A DNA stretch of 64,000 nucleotides from Tridacna crocea. Taxonomy: Eukaryota; Mollusca; Bivalvia; Cardiida; Cardiidae. Position 1 is the first letter of the stretch; each line of letters opens with the position of its first letter. Positions 53,431-63,957 of this stretch are shown one piece after another. A program made the translations under genes and the position numbers. Below the pieces are notes generated by a model. It ran no database searches, had not been told where the DNA came from, and saw nothing but the letters and a program-made list of their open reading frames with translations. Location of the stretch: NCBI GenBank assembly GCA_943736015.1, contig OX031056.1, positions 63,825,277 to 63,889,276 on the forward strand, read 5' to 3'.

Positions 53431-54590
53431 GAAGTGACGATCCTAAAGAGTAAAGGTACATACAGAACAGAAATGAAGACTCTAAAGAGTAAAGGTACAT
53501 ACGGAACGGATATGACGATCCTAAAGAGTAAAGGTACATACAGAACAGAAATGAAGACTCTAAAGAGTTAAGGTACATACACAACAGATATGACGATCCT
53601 AAAGAGTAAAGGTACATACAAAACAGAAATGAAGACTCTAAAGAGTTAAGGTACAAACACAACAGCTGAGAGGACTCTAAAGAGTAAAGGTACATACGCA
53701 ACGGATATGACGATCCTAAAGAGTAAAGGTACATACAATACAGAAATGAAGACTCTAAAGAGTTAAGGTACATGCGCAACGGATATGACGATCCTAAAGA
53801 GTAAAGGTACACACGGAACGGATTTGACGATCCTAAAGAGTAAAGGTACATACAGAACGGAAATGAAGACTCTAAAGAGTAAAGGTACATACGGAACGGA
53901 TATGGCGATCCTAAAGAGTAAAGGTACATACAGAACGGAAAAGAAGACTCTAAAGAGTAAAGGTACATACGGAACGGATATGGCGATCCTAAAGAGTAAA
54001 GGTACATACAGAACGGAAAAGAAGACTCTAAAGAGTTAAGGTAGGACATGTAGGAACATACAAAACAGAAATGAAGATTCTATAGAGTTTATGTACATAT
54101 AAAACAGAAATGAGTCTAAAGGGATTAGGTACATACACATCGGAAATAAAAGTTTGAAACAACGATGATGACAACGCTAAAGAGATTAGGTACATCAAAA
54201 CACAAATGAACACTTAAAAGATATTAGGCACATACAAAACAGAAATGAAGACTCTAAAGAGTTTAGGTACATACAAAACAGAAATACCTTTAAAGAGAAT
54301 AGGTACATACACAACGGAAATGTTGACTCTTAAGAGATTCTTTGCATACACAGCAGTGTTAAAGATTCTAAAGAGATTAGGTTCATAACAACAATGATGA
54401 CAACGCTAAAAAGATAGGTACATTAAAACAGAAATGAGCACTCTAAAGAGATCAGGTACATACAAAACAGAAATGAAGAAGTCTCTAAAGAGTTTCTAAA
54501 GGTACATACAAAACAGAAATTATTCTAAAGAGATTAGGTACATAGATAACCATAATGCCAACTCTGAAGAGATTAGGCACATAGGCAACA
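53431..54590. repeat. Second 39-bp satellite array
   Basis: Same 39/78-bp unit as 40344-41592. It is regular to 54040 (about 15 monomers), then decayed ('gaagactctaaagagtttag') to about 54590. It abuts the 48-bp satellite directly. Confidence 0.9.
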
Positions 54591-54725
54591 GTGTTTTCTA
54601 GTCTTTCTGATTCAAATTTGAATCAATTTTTACACCTTTAATTTTGCGAAATTTTAAATTTGTATAAGGGTTGCTGTTATTAATGTTTTTGTAATGTTTT
54701 CATGTCGTATTAATATGTCCCAATA

Positions 54726-55152
54726 TAACTCTTTACCAAACAAGTCTGAGTTTTTTAGTTCTGATAACCAAGAGAAAGAAACGTGAAAATCGCAAAATCA
54801 TTGCGGGAAAAGAAGACAGTGCTGGTAACCAACAGTTTCTCCTTTTCCATAACGTTTACTACACTTCAAAGACAATCCTGTCATTTGATATACATCTATC
54901 ATAATTTGTCATCTGCAAATGCTTTCAGTATATATAAATATAAAATATGACCATCACAGGGACGTAGGAAGCAATTCAAGATGGGGGGGGGGGTGCTAAC
55001 TCGTATTTTATGGAAAACTTTGCGTCGATTGAAACTATCCGCGACAAAGGTAATTTGAATTACCATGATTGTCAAAATCATTCGGGGGGGGGGGGCTTAC
55101 CCCCTCCCCCCATCCCCCCGTTCCTACGGGCCTGCATCAGGTAACGAGTTAA
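54726..55152. mobile_element. P1 MITE split by a G-rich element
   Basis: 'actctttaccaaacaagtct' to 'atcaggtaacgagttaa'. The right part is interrupted at about 54950-55136. Confidence 0.7.
54950..55136. mobile_element. Small G-rich TIR element nested in the MITE
   Basis: The ends 'cacagggacgtaggaagc' and 'gttcctacgggcctg' are imperfect inverted repeats. Inner G runs (54984, 55084) and a C run mirror each other. Confidence 0.6.
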
Positions 55153-55375
55153 TTCTCTTCAAAACGAGAAAATTTAAGACATGTCGACATCGAAAGCAAA
55201 TGCAATTTGCAAATGACATTTGAAATGTTATTCAATTTTTTTTAAATTTGTCTTACAAAAGGTAGAAAACATTGCGGGAAAAGAAAAAAATGCTGGTTAC
55301 CAGCATTTTATTCTTTTCCCACACTGTTTTTAAAAACCTTCTTTTTCGGGATCGTTAAGAGTCGACCCACGGTAT
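55149..55375. mobile_element. P1 MITE sharing TTAA with its neighbour
   Basis: It starts at TTAA 55149-55152. The hairpin (55261-55332) contains 'tgctggttaccagca'. The right end is lost. Confidence 0.7.
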
Positions 55376-55608
55376 GGTTTGTATAGAATTAGAAAACTTG
55401 TTGGCAATGACTTTATATACATGTAGGCCTTTGTATACTACATGTCCTTTTTCTGCCCATATAGATTCTAGTCATCAGTACGAACACATTTAATTAAAAG
55501 CATACATGTAGATCTATAATGAGTTTGAAATCCAAAGACTTAAAAAACTTAGAAAATTACACTTGCTACATTTCGGATTTTTACTATTTTTGAAGACTAC
55601 CAGTTGTC

Positions 55609-55830
55609 TATTAACTGTTTAGCAGACAATTTCGAGTTTTCGCATTTAGCAAACCGAGGAAAGTCTGTTTGAAAACATTGTGGAAAAAAAGAGAAAATGC
55701 AAGAAACAGCATTGTCTCGTTTTCTCACTATGTTTTCTAGCCTATCATACAAATTCTGTCATTTTAACCTGAATTAAATTGTTGTCTGCGAATCCTTTTG
55801 ATTTGGACAAGTCGTTCTCGTGTGAGTTAA
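55609..55830. mobile_element. P1 MITE, diverged
   Basis: Hairpin 'gaaaacattgtggaaaaaaa' (55672) to 'ctcactatgttttct'. Right part 'gttgtctgcgaatccttttg'. Confidence 0.65.
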
Positions 55831-56537
55831 ACTAAAATTCCAAAGCGTTTGAATCAGTTTCAAGCTACAAACATACGGGATATTCCGGCAAAATTTAAGC
55901 CGGAACTACTTTAACCCTAGCTCGTTCTACCGCTGTGTACCTTCACGCGATGGATTATTAGATCCACGGAATAAGTAGTATTGCTATAATTCGGGGATTT
56001 TTTTTATTACAACTAGCTTGAGACAGTAGGTGGGATTAAGCAGTGAGATTTGGTCATTCGATCCCGCCTTTTAATGACGTCATATGTCACTTCGTTACTA
56101 CATGTTTTTGGACGAACGGGGCGGGGTCTAAGGCCTTCAGTGCTCAAAACCACCCACCACCGTTAAGTAGTTGTAGTTTGAACAAATCCATGAAGTATAA
56201 ATGATGTGAAAGCATCACAAACAGAAAGTTATAGACATCGTCTGGTTCCAGCAAAAATGGTTTATCATGATAAACGAAATATATGTCAGGACCAATAAAG
56301 CGGATTATAGTCCAGGAGAAGACATTTGTGGGTAAGCTCGAGAGTCATGGAATTAACATCCGAAACAGTTCAATCGTCACCGAGTCACATCGAAACTCTT
56401 GGTCCTATGACAGGTTTCGGGATGTTTAGCCCCAAAACCATTTCTTTCCCTAGACATCACATGATACTTCAGATTTTTCTAGAATCTTTAGTATCATTTG
56501 ATGTCCATAAATGTCTTAAAATCGAAAAAAAATAATA
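55831..56537. other. No gene seen
   Basis: No feature is supported. Confidence 0.4.
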
Positions 56538-56544
56538 GTAATAA

Positions 56545-57260
56545 CAGGGTTTTCCATGACGCACAAATCCTGCGTCAATGACGCAATTTTAATTCAAATG
56601 GCCCCCAAAATAAATGACAGTGTGTCATCGGTGACGCAACTTTCCAAAATCTAAATAATGTACGAAGTTGATAAAGCGTCATAATTCCAAGTCTGTTCTT
56701 ATTTCAATGTCAGACGAACACAGTGTGTTATTTAACTATAGGGTTTATTTTAGATAAAAGTGGTTTTCTGGTAATCTATTTATAGAATAAGACTGGTTTA
56801 CGTATTATTGTCAAAATGTATATTGGACACGTGTCTTAAATATGGGCCCAGTCAAAGTCGTAGTTGGGTTCTCTGTGTTTCATTGCATATTTTACACGAC
56901 TTCCGGTATATAAAAGTACACATTACCGGTCTGTGCTGTTAGCGGATGTCGTGACGAAGAAAACTGTCGCATTCTTATTGTCTGCTTCCTACAACTGCCG
57001 ATCAAGCCATGTCAAGCAGCGATTCAGACGAAAATGTTTGGATTGTCAAAAAGTGACATCGGCCTTTCCGTCGGAAATGATCTTCCGACTTTTCAATCTT
57101 GGAAGTTGGCGTTAAAAGGTAAAATGCATTATAAATCGCGCTTGAAGTTGATGACGAGGAAATCCATATTTTTAACCCCCAAAATTAATGAAATGACCCT
57201 CAACTAATGAGGAAGGGGGTCAAAATGACCCCCAATTTTCAAAGCCGAGGGAAAACCCTG
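56545..57260 (+). mobile_element. hAT-like element, 716 bp, retaining a promoter and first exon
   Basis: CAGGGTTTTCC at the left is inverted as GGAAAACCCTG at the right. GTAATAA directly repeats on both sides (56538-56544, 57261-57267); with one mismatch this extends to 8 bp, the hAT target length. CAGGG…CCCTG ends are hAT-like. No transposase catalytic region is present. Confidence 0.72.
56907..57118 (+). promoter_or_regulatory. TATA promoter and degraded 5' exon inside the hAT-like element
   Basis: TATATAAAAG (56907-56916) lies ~100 bp before an ATG (57009) in a good context (gccATG) that opens MSSSDSDENVWIVK. The frame then breaks in an A run; shifted by one base it continues SDIGLSVGNDLPTFQSWKLA to a GTAAAA donor near 57118. 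It is probably the transposase gene's first exon. The protein family is not recognised. Confidence 0.4.
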
Positions 57261-57267
57261 GTAATAA

Positions 57268-58177
57268 GTAATACGAAAATACGCTTCCTTGCATTTCTTG
57301 TGACGTCAGCGAATGGCTACCTGGATAAATCAAAATGTCCTGATAGAGCTGTAAAACATGACGGATATCTCCGGTTGAAAGGTGTCTACTGAGGTATCGC
57401 CGGATGTCTCAGGTACATTAATGTGTTGTCTATCGCTAGGCTGAAGGAGATTATGATCAATGTTTGTTTCGTGGGTGATTTTGGTTGGGAAAGGCTGTTG
57501 GGTGCTCGCACCAGCAATCGAGACGTTGCATTCCTTGTGTTTATATTATACAGGGGAGATTTTTTTTCATATTTCATCATTTATTTTGGCTATAGAATGT
57601 CAAATTCCTGTGCTTTGTGACTTTTTTTTTTTTGGCCGATGATATTTACCCGACTGTTGTGTACACACAAATATCGTCTTGGAGACACGACTTACATGCT
57701 CGATATTTTTGATTTCTTCAATCAGTATCCTACGATACATTACACGGTCGTGTCCGCACTGAAGATTCGGACTCTTATGTACACTGTTCACATTTATGTT
57801 TACATTAGATTATGTTCCACAGTAGACTTGCACGTTACAACAGAAAAAAAATCATCAAAATAGAAAGTGTTGTATTGAATTAGCATGTGATGACTGCACA
57901 GGTTGATTTGTGTCGACACTTTATTCAAATGTTTGAATCATCCTTTTTGCATGTTGCAAGCCATGTATAGCTATCTACCTCATTCCCATTTTTATTGTTT
58001 TCATTTTTTTGCCTTGATTTTTCAGTGTACATTTAGGGTTTAAAATGAACTTTATTGCCGATTTATAGTATATATGAAATGGGAAAGTAATCATTTAGAG
58101 CTGAATCTCCTTTTTTGTCACAAAGCTGATCATCTAATGTAAACAAAGAGGCAACAGCACATGATTGATCTGTACCA
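57268..58177. other. No gene seen
   Basis: A T-rich run lies at 57621-57632. No exon or element was recognised. Confidence 0.4.
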
Positions 58178-58214
58178 TTTTCCCCAACAAAGATAAATCC
58201 AGTGTAATTTGTAA

Positions 58215-58420
58215 TGTTACGGGAGACCACTCCTTCCTGCATGGCATTCTCCCGATTTAAATACAATACCTGGCTACTGCGTCAGGGAGATATCTCTTTG
58301 ACTCAGTGGTTATGGTATTGGCCTTGCGTCCGGGAGTTCGGGGTTCGAACCCCGCTCGGTACCTTATTTCTGCCATGCATTTATTCATTTGTTTCTTTGT
58401 TACGGACTTTGTTCGTAAGA
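58215..58420 (+). repeat. TRIM left LTR
   Basis: TGTTACGGG…CGTAAGA with short imperfect inverted ends. It contains an AT-rich 'gatttaaatacaatac' and a tRNA-like block. Confidence 0.85.
58302..58371 (+). promoter_or_regulatory. tRNA-like Pol III A and B boxes in TRIM LTR1
   Basis: A box TGACTCAGTGG is followed ~45 nt later by B box GGTTCGAACCC. The spacing is tRNA-like, but acceptor-stem pairing is absent, so this is a promoter remnant, not a tRNA gene. The LTR2 copy (58624-58693) reads GGTTCGAATCC, a perfect B-box consensus. Confidence 0.65.
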
Positions 58421-58536
58421 TGGGGGCTCGTCTGGGATTGGCCATTGAGCCATTAATCCCATTTGTTGTCCAAAATTGGACTTCCTACCTAATAAGGCTT
58501 TGAGTCATCAATAAATGATGACTTTAAGAGGGGGTG

Positions 58537-58742
58537 TGTTATGGGAGACCACTCCTTCCTGCATGGCATTCTCCCGATTTAAATACAATACCTGGCTACT
58601 GTGTCAGGGAGATATCTCTTTGACTCAGTGGTTATGGTATTGGCCTTGCGTCCGGGAGTTCGGGGTTCGAATCCCGCTCGGTACCTTATTTCTGCCATGC
58701 ATTTATTCATTTGTTTCTTTGTTACGGACTTTGTTCGTAAGA
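58537..58742 (+). repeat. TRIM right LTR
   Basis: It differs from the left LTR by three C-to-T changes, two of them at CpG sites, suggesting a recent insertion. Confidence 0.85.
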
Positions 58743-59246
58743 GTAAACAACTTACATAGCGACTTCTGTTGAACAGACATGCGCACGCAACATAATTTTG
58801 ATTTTGTACAGTCTGGTTTTCTAACCCTAACGACCGTTTTGTACAAGGTGCCTTTGTCAGCAGTAGATTTCCAAAGTGAACTGCCCTGTAGCATGTCAGA
58901 AATATTGCGATTTCTGCCAAGACATGAGCATTGATGATATCACCATGTTTTGATCTCTGGTGAAGTAGGTCAACAATTATTTACGTTGAAAAGTACACAT
59001 TTGCACGAAATATGATTTAGATATTAACTAATATCAGTTTTTTGCAAAGATTAATCATTTATGTAACAATCCATGCCCATTTTATTAGCTGTAATAGGAA
59101 ATTTTGCTTCAAAGAGTTGTTTGAAAAGATGCTGGTTAAATCATATTAAGATGACCTAAGTGGGTCATCATGTATAGTACTCACATTTTGTCAGGGATCG
59201 ATTAGATAATTCAGCATGGGTATGTATGTTACAACAGTTTTGCATG

Positions 59247-59697
59247 AACTCTTTACCACTGTATAAAATTCTAGAATTGCCCAAGTTGAAAGCATTTGCT
59301 GACTAAAAACCAAATGCAGCATACAATGTCATATGTTAGAAAAGCATCAAACAGTGTTTTCCAAAGGCTTCTTTCTCTGTGTGCCCGCCCGGGTGGCTCA
59401 GTGGTGAGCGTAATGGACTCATGACCTGGTGGTTGTGAGTTCGATACCCGGTTGAGGCGAACTTTCTTTCCGGCGTATTTTCGCCTCTCACCTCTGCTGA
59501 AGCATGTGAGAAAAGTAGTCAGTGGCTTTGGAAAGAAAGTAGTGTTAGTACTGGTATGAGAAAGCCAGGAAACACATGTGCGTCACTGACCGCCATGATA
59601 TGACCTTAGCTGTTAAAGTGGCGTTAAACCTCAACACAATCAATCAATCAATCTTTCTCTCTGTCTTTAACAGTCGGTGTTTTAAGGTATAGGATTT
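59247..59697. mobile_element. P1 MITE interrupted by a SINE
   Basis: CTCTTTACCACTGTATAAAA to 'aggcttctttctctgt' (59380), resuming at 59653 'ctttctctctgtctttaaca'. The right end has decayed. Confidence 0.7.
59381..59652 (+). mobile_element. tRNA-derived SINE
   Basis: A box TGGCTCAGTGG (59394) and B box AGTTCGATACC (59438) form a tRNA-like head. A ~180-bp body and an (atca)n tail (59638-59652) follow. CTTTCTCTGT before and CTTTCTCTCTGT after are the target duplication. Confidence 0.85.
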
Positions 59698-59733
59698 AAG
59701 ATACATTTCCACTTGATATTTTATTAATCAGTG

Positions 59734-59829
59734 TGGCAATGTAACATACTGTAAAACTATGTCATGATCCAAGGCACATTATGGCAATGTAACATACTGT
59801 AAAACTATGTCATGATCCAAGGCACATTA
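59734..59829. repeat. Perfect 48-bp tandem duplication
   Basis: 'tggcaatgtaacatactgta…aaggcacatta' occurs twice without a mismatch. Confidence 0.95.
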
Positions 59830-60278
59830 TATAGATCCAGGCTGAATCTAATATTATATAGTGATCTGTTGCAAATTTTGAGTAGTATATTTACTTACTC
59901 AGTTTGCATGTATTGAATGAAATTAGAGAGTGAGTAAATCAGTGTGTGCGATCACATATAAATAAATGCACATGATGCATATATAAAATAGAATAATCAC
60001 CTACAATTTTTCTCTGTTATATGTATCAGAACATACGAAAAACTTGACTTTAAATTGTTAAAATTCATAGAACTTGGCAATTTTAAGATTGGTATTCTGC
60101 AGCAAAATATTTATAAATGTTTTTCCTTGTCATTCCTTGTTGTGTAGAGTTTTCCTGATTCTAAATATAGGTTAAAACATAATGTACCAGTTATAGTATT
60201 TTTGTCCAAAATGTTGATGCTGTGTTTTGATCAGTTTGCTGACTTTTTAAGTTTTGACTCCGGGATTGTAAAACAAAA
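59830..60278. other. No gene seen
   Basis: AT-rich, no supported feature. Confidence 0.4.
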
Positions 60279-60535
60279 AATTCACAAAGAGGTGCACATA
60301 CACCCGAAGGGGCTCGTCATAGAAACAGATTAAAGTCTAGAACATAGACCTGCATATATCTAAATTTTAAAAGTCATATGCACAACTACACACATAGAAA
60401 TTCATTGCGGTAAGTGTGAACTTAATCCAATGAAAACTGTAGGAAGAGTTGCGTGCACAAGAAATTGCTAACAGACAGACAGATGGACTGATGACTGGGG
60501 CCGTAACATGGTACGACTCTTCGAGCATATAAAAT
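60279..60535 (+). mobile_element. Family E copy, uninterrupted
   Basis: 'ggtgcacatacacccgaagg' + 'ggctcgtc' to 'gtacgactcttcgagcatat' + 'aaaa'. It provides the empty site for the Harbinger-type insertion at 47230. Confidence 0.65.
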
Positions 60536-61339
60536 ACAGCAAGCTCCTATGTTTTAGTGTACGAATTTTGGCTGCAGTTTGATTATTTGACCAAGTTAGT
60601 GAAACAATGGCCCAGTTTAAATTATCTTTGTTCTTTTCTACAACAAATGAACTAGCTGCTGATCAGCAAAGATCTATCTTCCGATGGTGGTGACAATAGT
60701 GTTAATCAAACATGGAAGGTACCGAAAACAGGGGAAAAAAAATTCCCATGATACATTGTAATCAGATTCGATAGATTTAGTACCAGTTCCATGGTATTCC
60801 ATTTACCTGCATGTTTCAGGAAACATTAGAATTGATTTTGCCCAAAATATTTGCATGAATTTAGGGAAGATTCCCAAAGTGTTTGAAGAGCCCATAGCTG
60901 TATAGGCTACATGTATCCATAAAAACTTGTTTGTGCATATCGCATGAAAGCAATTTGTTGTTTAATAGGCTGTCATTAAAACTGAAATTAAAGAGAAATT
61001 AATGTTGTTTAGCTATGAACCCACATCTTTGTGAATCCCCAACTGTTGTTACAAAAGGGTTCAAAAACCTCAACCTCAAGCTAGAAAAAGTACAGCATAC
61101 TCTGGTAAATAGTGATAAGCATGTAGGTGCTGATGACATTGTTTTCACTTCCAGTATATTTTTTTCTTCAATTCTAAATTTTTATTTTGAAATAGAAGCT
61201 GGCTTGGGGAAAAAAATGTACGAGTCAAGGTATTTTTTAATAAAAATAGAGACTAAACAAGTCCCTATTGGGCGTAGATTTTTGTCAAGACAGCAAAATA
61301 CTTATTACCTGAAGCAATATGTACCATGTGGTGACTTTT
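60536..61339. other. No supported gene
   Basis: A 140-codon plus ORF starts at 61015 but runs into the family B element and shows no domain. I looked here for upstream exons of the arrestin-like gene and found none I trust. Confidence 0.4.
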
Positions 61340-62865
61340 TAGCTCACCTGAGCACAACATGCTCAAGGGGAGCTTTTAGGATCACCCGGTGTCCGTCGTG
61401 CGTCATCAACAATTCTTTAAACATCAACTCCTCCTAAACTGATGGGCCAATTTGGACCAAATTCGGCTGGAATGTTCCTTGGGAGGTCCTCTTTCAAATT
61501 CGTTCACAGAATTCAATTCCGTCAAAAACTCTGGTTGCCATGGCAACGAAGTGGAATTTTTTAGGAAATTCTTTAGGAAAATTTTAGGTATTCCTTGGAT
61601 GACCTTTTTCAAAAATTGTTTGTTAAAGTTTGATTCGTTGAGAAACATGGCTCTGGTGAATGGGGACTTCTTGCACTATACAGAAATGAAGAATTTCTTA
61701 AAAATTCTTCTTCTCAGAAACCACTGGTCAGATTTTGAAATAATTTCACAGAGATGTTCCTTGGATAACCCTTTTCAAGATATGTTCGTGAAATTTTGAT
61801 CTGTCAAGAAACATGGCTCTGGTAAATGGGGGTTTATTGCACTATACAGAAATAAAGAAATTCTAAAAAATTCTTCTTCTCTGAAACTGCTGGCCAGATT
61901 TTAAAATAATTTCACAGAAATGTTCCTTGGATGACCCTTTTCAAAAAATGCTCGCGAAATTTTGATCAATCAAGAAACATGGATCTGGTGAATGGGGGCT
62001 TTTTGCACTATACAGAAATGAAGAAATTCTTAAAGATTCTTCTTCTCTGAAACAGTTGGTCAGATTTTGTAATAATTTCACAGAGATTTTCCTTGGATGA
62101 CCCTTTTCAAAAACTGTTTGTGAAATTTTTATCCGTCAAGAAACATGGCTCTGGTGAATCGGGGCTACTTGTGCTATACAGAAATGAAGAAATTCTTAAA
62201 AATTCTTCTTCTCTGAAACAGTTGGTCAGATTTTGAAATAATTTCACAGAGATTTTCCGTGGATGACCCTTTTCAAAAACTGTTTGTGAAATTTTGATTC
62301 GTCTAGAAACATGGCTCTGGTGAATGGGGGCTGCTTGCACTATAGGGCAATGAAGAAATACTTAGAAATTCTTCTCTGAAACAGCTGGTCAGATTTTGGA
62401 AAATTTTCACAGAGATATTCCTTGGGTGACCCTTTTCAAAAATTGTTCGTAAAAATTTGATTCGTCGACAAACATTGCTCTGGTGAATGGGGGCTACTTG
62501 CACTATATGGAAATGAAGAAATTCTTGAAAATTCTTCTTCTCTGAAACAACTAGTCAGATTTGAAAATTGCTTCATGGAAATATTCCTTGAATGACCTTT
62601 TTCAAAATTTGTTCGCGAAATTTTGATAGGTCAAGAAACATGGCTCTGGTGAATGGGGGCTACTTGCACTGTACGGAATTCCTAAAAATTCTTCTTTTCT
62701 GAAACTGCTTGTCAGATTTTGAAAGGCTTTTTACAGGTGACCTATAAAAATTGCTTGGCAAAATAATGATTTTGTTTCCAGTGTTTCAATACCTTCAAAA
62801 AAAAAAGGCTATGGTCCTCTCAAAAATTCAGGTGAGCGATCCAGGGCCATCTTGGGCCTCTTGTT
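61340..62865 (-). mobile_element. Family B element B4 (minus orientation)
   Basis: It starts 'agctcacctgagcacaacat' and ends 'gcgatccagggccatcttgg' + 'gcctcttgtt'. About eight ~160-bp units and the 'gttgccatggcaac' palindrome lie between. It is the reverse of B1-B3. Confidence 0.88.
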
Positions 62866-62889
62866 AAGGATAATTGGTGTTGCGGATGT

Positions 62890-62990
62890 TTAGTGGTTTG
62901 GATAGCTCAGTGGTTACCGCAACACGGGCTTGCACCCATGATATTTTGAACACTGGCCTTGAAAGCAAAGGTCCAGGGTTCAAAAGCTGT
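62890..62990 (+). mobile_element. Degraded tRNA-derived SINE head
   Basis: 'tagctcagtggttaccgc' (A box) and 'ggtccagggttcaaaag' (B-box-like) are ~70 nt apart. No clear tail. Confidence 0.45.
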
Positions 62991-63124
62991 AAAATTGGCT
63001 AAAAACTGGTGAAAAAACGAGTTTAGATGGATCTTAAAGAAAGGTTGGTGAATACTGACCCAGTTTTATTTACAGCAATCAGTTTACATTTGAATTATCA
63101 ATTATTCTTAATTTTTCATTCCAG

Positions 63125-63957
63125 TGCTGTTTATTTACATATAATAAATCCTACTGCTGGCAGGGGTGTGAGAATATCATTTCATGGCTATGAGCAAGGT
63201 AGGTAACTCTATGTGTGCCAAATAACTCAAACAGACATTTTCAGTTTAGAAACAAGACCTAAATAAGTGCAATAAATTATGATGGTACATGTATTAGTGT
63301 ACAGTGCTTCAGCAAAGCAACAGTATAGTTCAAAGATCAGTCTCCTTGTTTTGACATATTTTCTGGCTAGTACTGCTAAAACTTGGTCAGAATGTCTGCT
63401 TTCATGATATCTAGGAACAGTTTAAAAATTGGTTATTTATAAAAGTTTAAGTCACTGGGTCAGATCTCTGAAAAAAACTTCAGAACACTCAAGAGTTCCA
63501 ATTTTGGTTCAGAATGTTTGTCTTGATAATATATTGGATTGATATGAAACTGGATCATTTTGGTTCAATACTGATAAATGTTCTCAATAGTTGTCAGGCT
63601 AGGGTTAGCTATTTAGGGTCACCACGGCTCTCTTACTATATTTTAGGTATGGTAGGTTTCAGACTTGGTGTGGTAATAGGTCTTGATATGTAGATTATTG
63701 AGATGATACCAGTGTACGGGAAAGATTATGGGTAAATCACTGTTGGTTAATATCAAGAAAGTAGGAACCAAACTTTAATCAAGAAATGAACTTGTTCTGT
63801 GCAAGGTTTTGATAATGGCCTTACCTGACCATTATTGTCTCTTGAATGTTTACAGTGGAGTATGAATACAAGAATGAAGGAAGAGAAGATCAGTATGTTG
63901 GTTATAGAGAGATGAAATACTACATCAACCAGCAGGTATCTCTTCATGAATCTCAAG
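63125..63957 (+). CDS. Arrestin-domain protein, two internal exons
   Basis: Exon 63125-63198 (74 bp, ccag acceptor, GTAGGT donor) encodes VYLHIINPTAGRGVRISFHG. Exon 63856-63957 (102 bp, ttacag acceptor, GTAGGA donor) encodes EYEYKNEGREDQYVGYREMK and then YYINQQVSLHESQ. They join in phase (g|tg, Val) without stops. The 'VYL.I.NP…RGVRI.F.GYE…Y' pattern is that of the N-terminal arrestin fold in ARRDC/alpha-arrestin-like proteins, membrane-trafficking adaptors. Earlier exons were not found and the gene continues off the right edge. The splice structure is solid; the family call is moderate. Confidence 0.62.
63199..63855 (+). other. Intron between the two arrestin-like exons
   Basis: 657 bp. It contains a short piece of the dispersed GATCAGTCT motif (63325) and otherwise nothing. 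Confidence 0.55.

Larger units (their letters stand above)
58215..58742 (+). mobile_element. TRIM-type miniature LTR retrotransposon, complete
   Basis: Two 206-bp LTRs (58215-58420, 58537-58742) differ at only three sites and enclose 116 bp. Directly after LTR1 is a primer-binding site TGGGGGCTCGTCTGGGAT (58421-58438), complementary to the tRNA-Pro 3' end at 17 of 18 positions by recalled sequence. Directly before LTR2 is a polypurine tract (AAGAGGGGGTG). GTAA is duplicated on both sides, and the related sequence at 26840-26860 shows the empty site 'tttgtaaacaac'. No protein is encoded, so it needs proteins in trans. Each LTR carries tRNA-like Pol III boxes. Confidence 0.88.
58178..59150. mobile_element. 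Second copy of foldback element F, interrupted by the TRIM
   Basis: 58178-58214 and 58743-59150 match 26825-27250 ('tttccccaac…cagcataatttgtaaacaac', then 'gtgaagtaggtcaacaatta' and 'tccatgcccattttattag'). The left TIR is missing. Confidence 0.75.

Noticed and set aside
53405-54049. 214-codon minus-strand repeat ORF
   Set aside because: Same 39-bp satellite. Similarity to the 419-codon frame reflects DNA repetition, not protein family.
58063-58266. Minus ORF FVGENGTDQSCAVASLFTLD
   Set aside because: It spans the border of foldback element F and the TRIM LTR, so the frame is a junction artefact. The part outside is not recognised.
58302-58371. Two tRNA genes
   Set aside because: A and B boxes are good but the acceptor arms do not pair, and both blocks lie inside LTRs. 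They are promoter remnants, not tRNAs.
58421-58438. Retroviral provirus suggested by a tRNA-Pro primer site
   Set aside because: The space between the LTRs is only 116 bp with no gag, pol or env. This is a TRIM, not a provirus.
61015-61437. 140-codon plus ORF as an upstream arrestin-like exon
   Set aside because: It runs straight into the family B element at 61340, has no acceptor or donor that fits, and shows no arrestin pattern.
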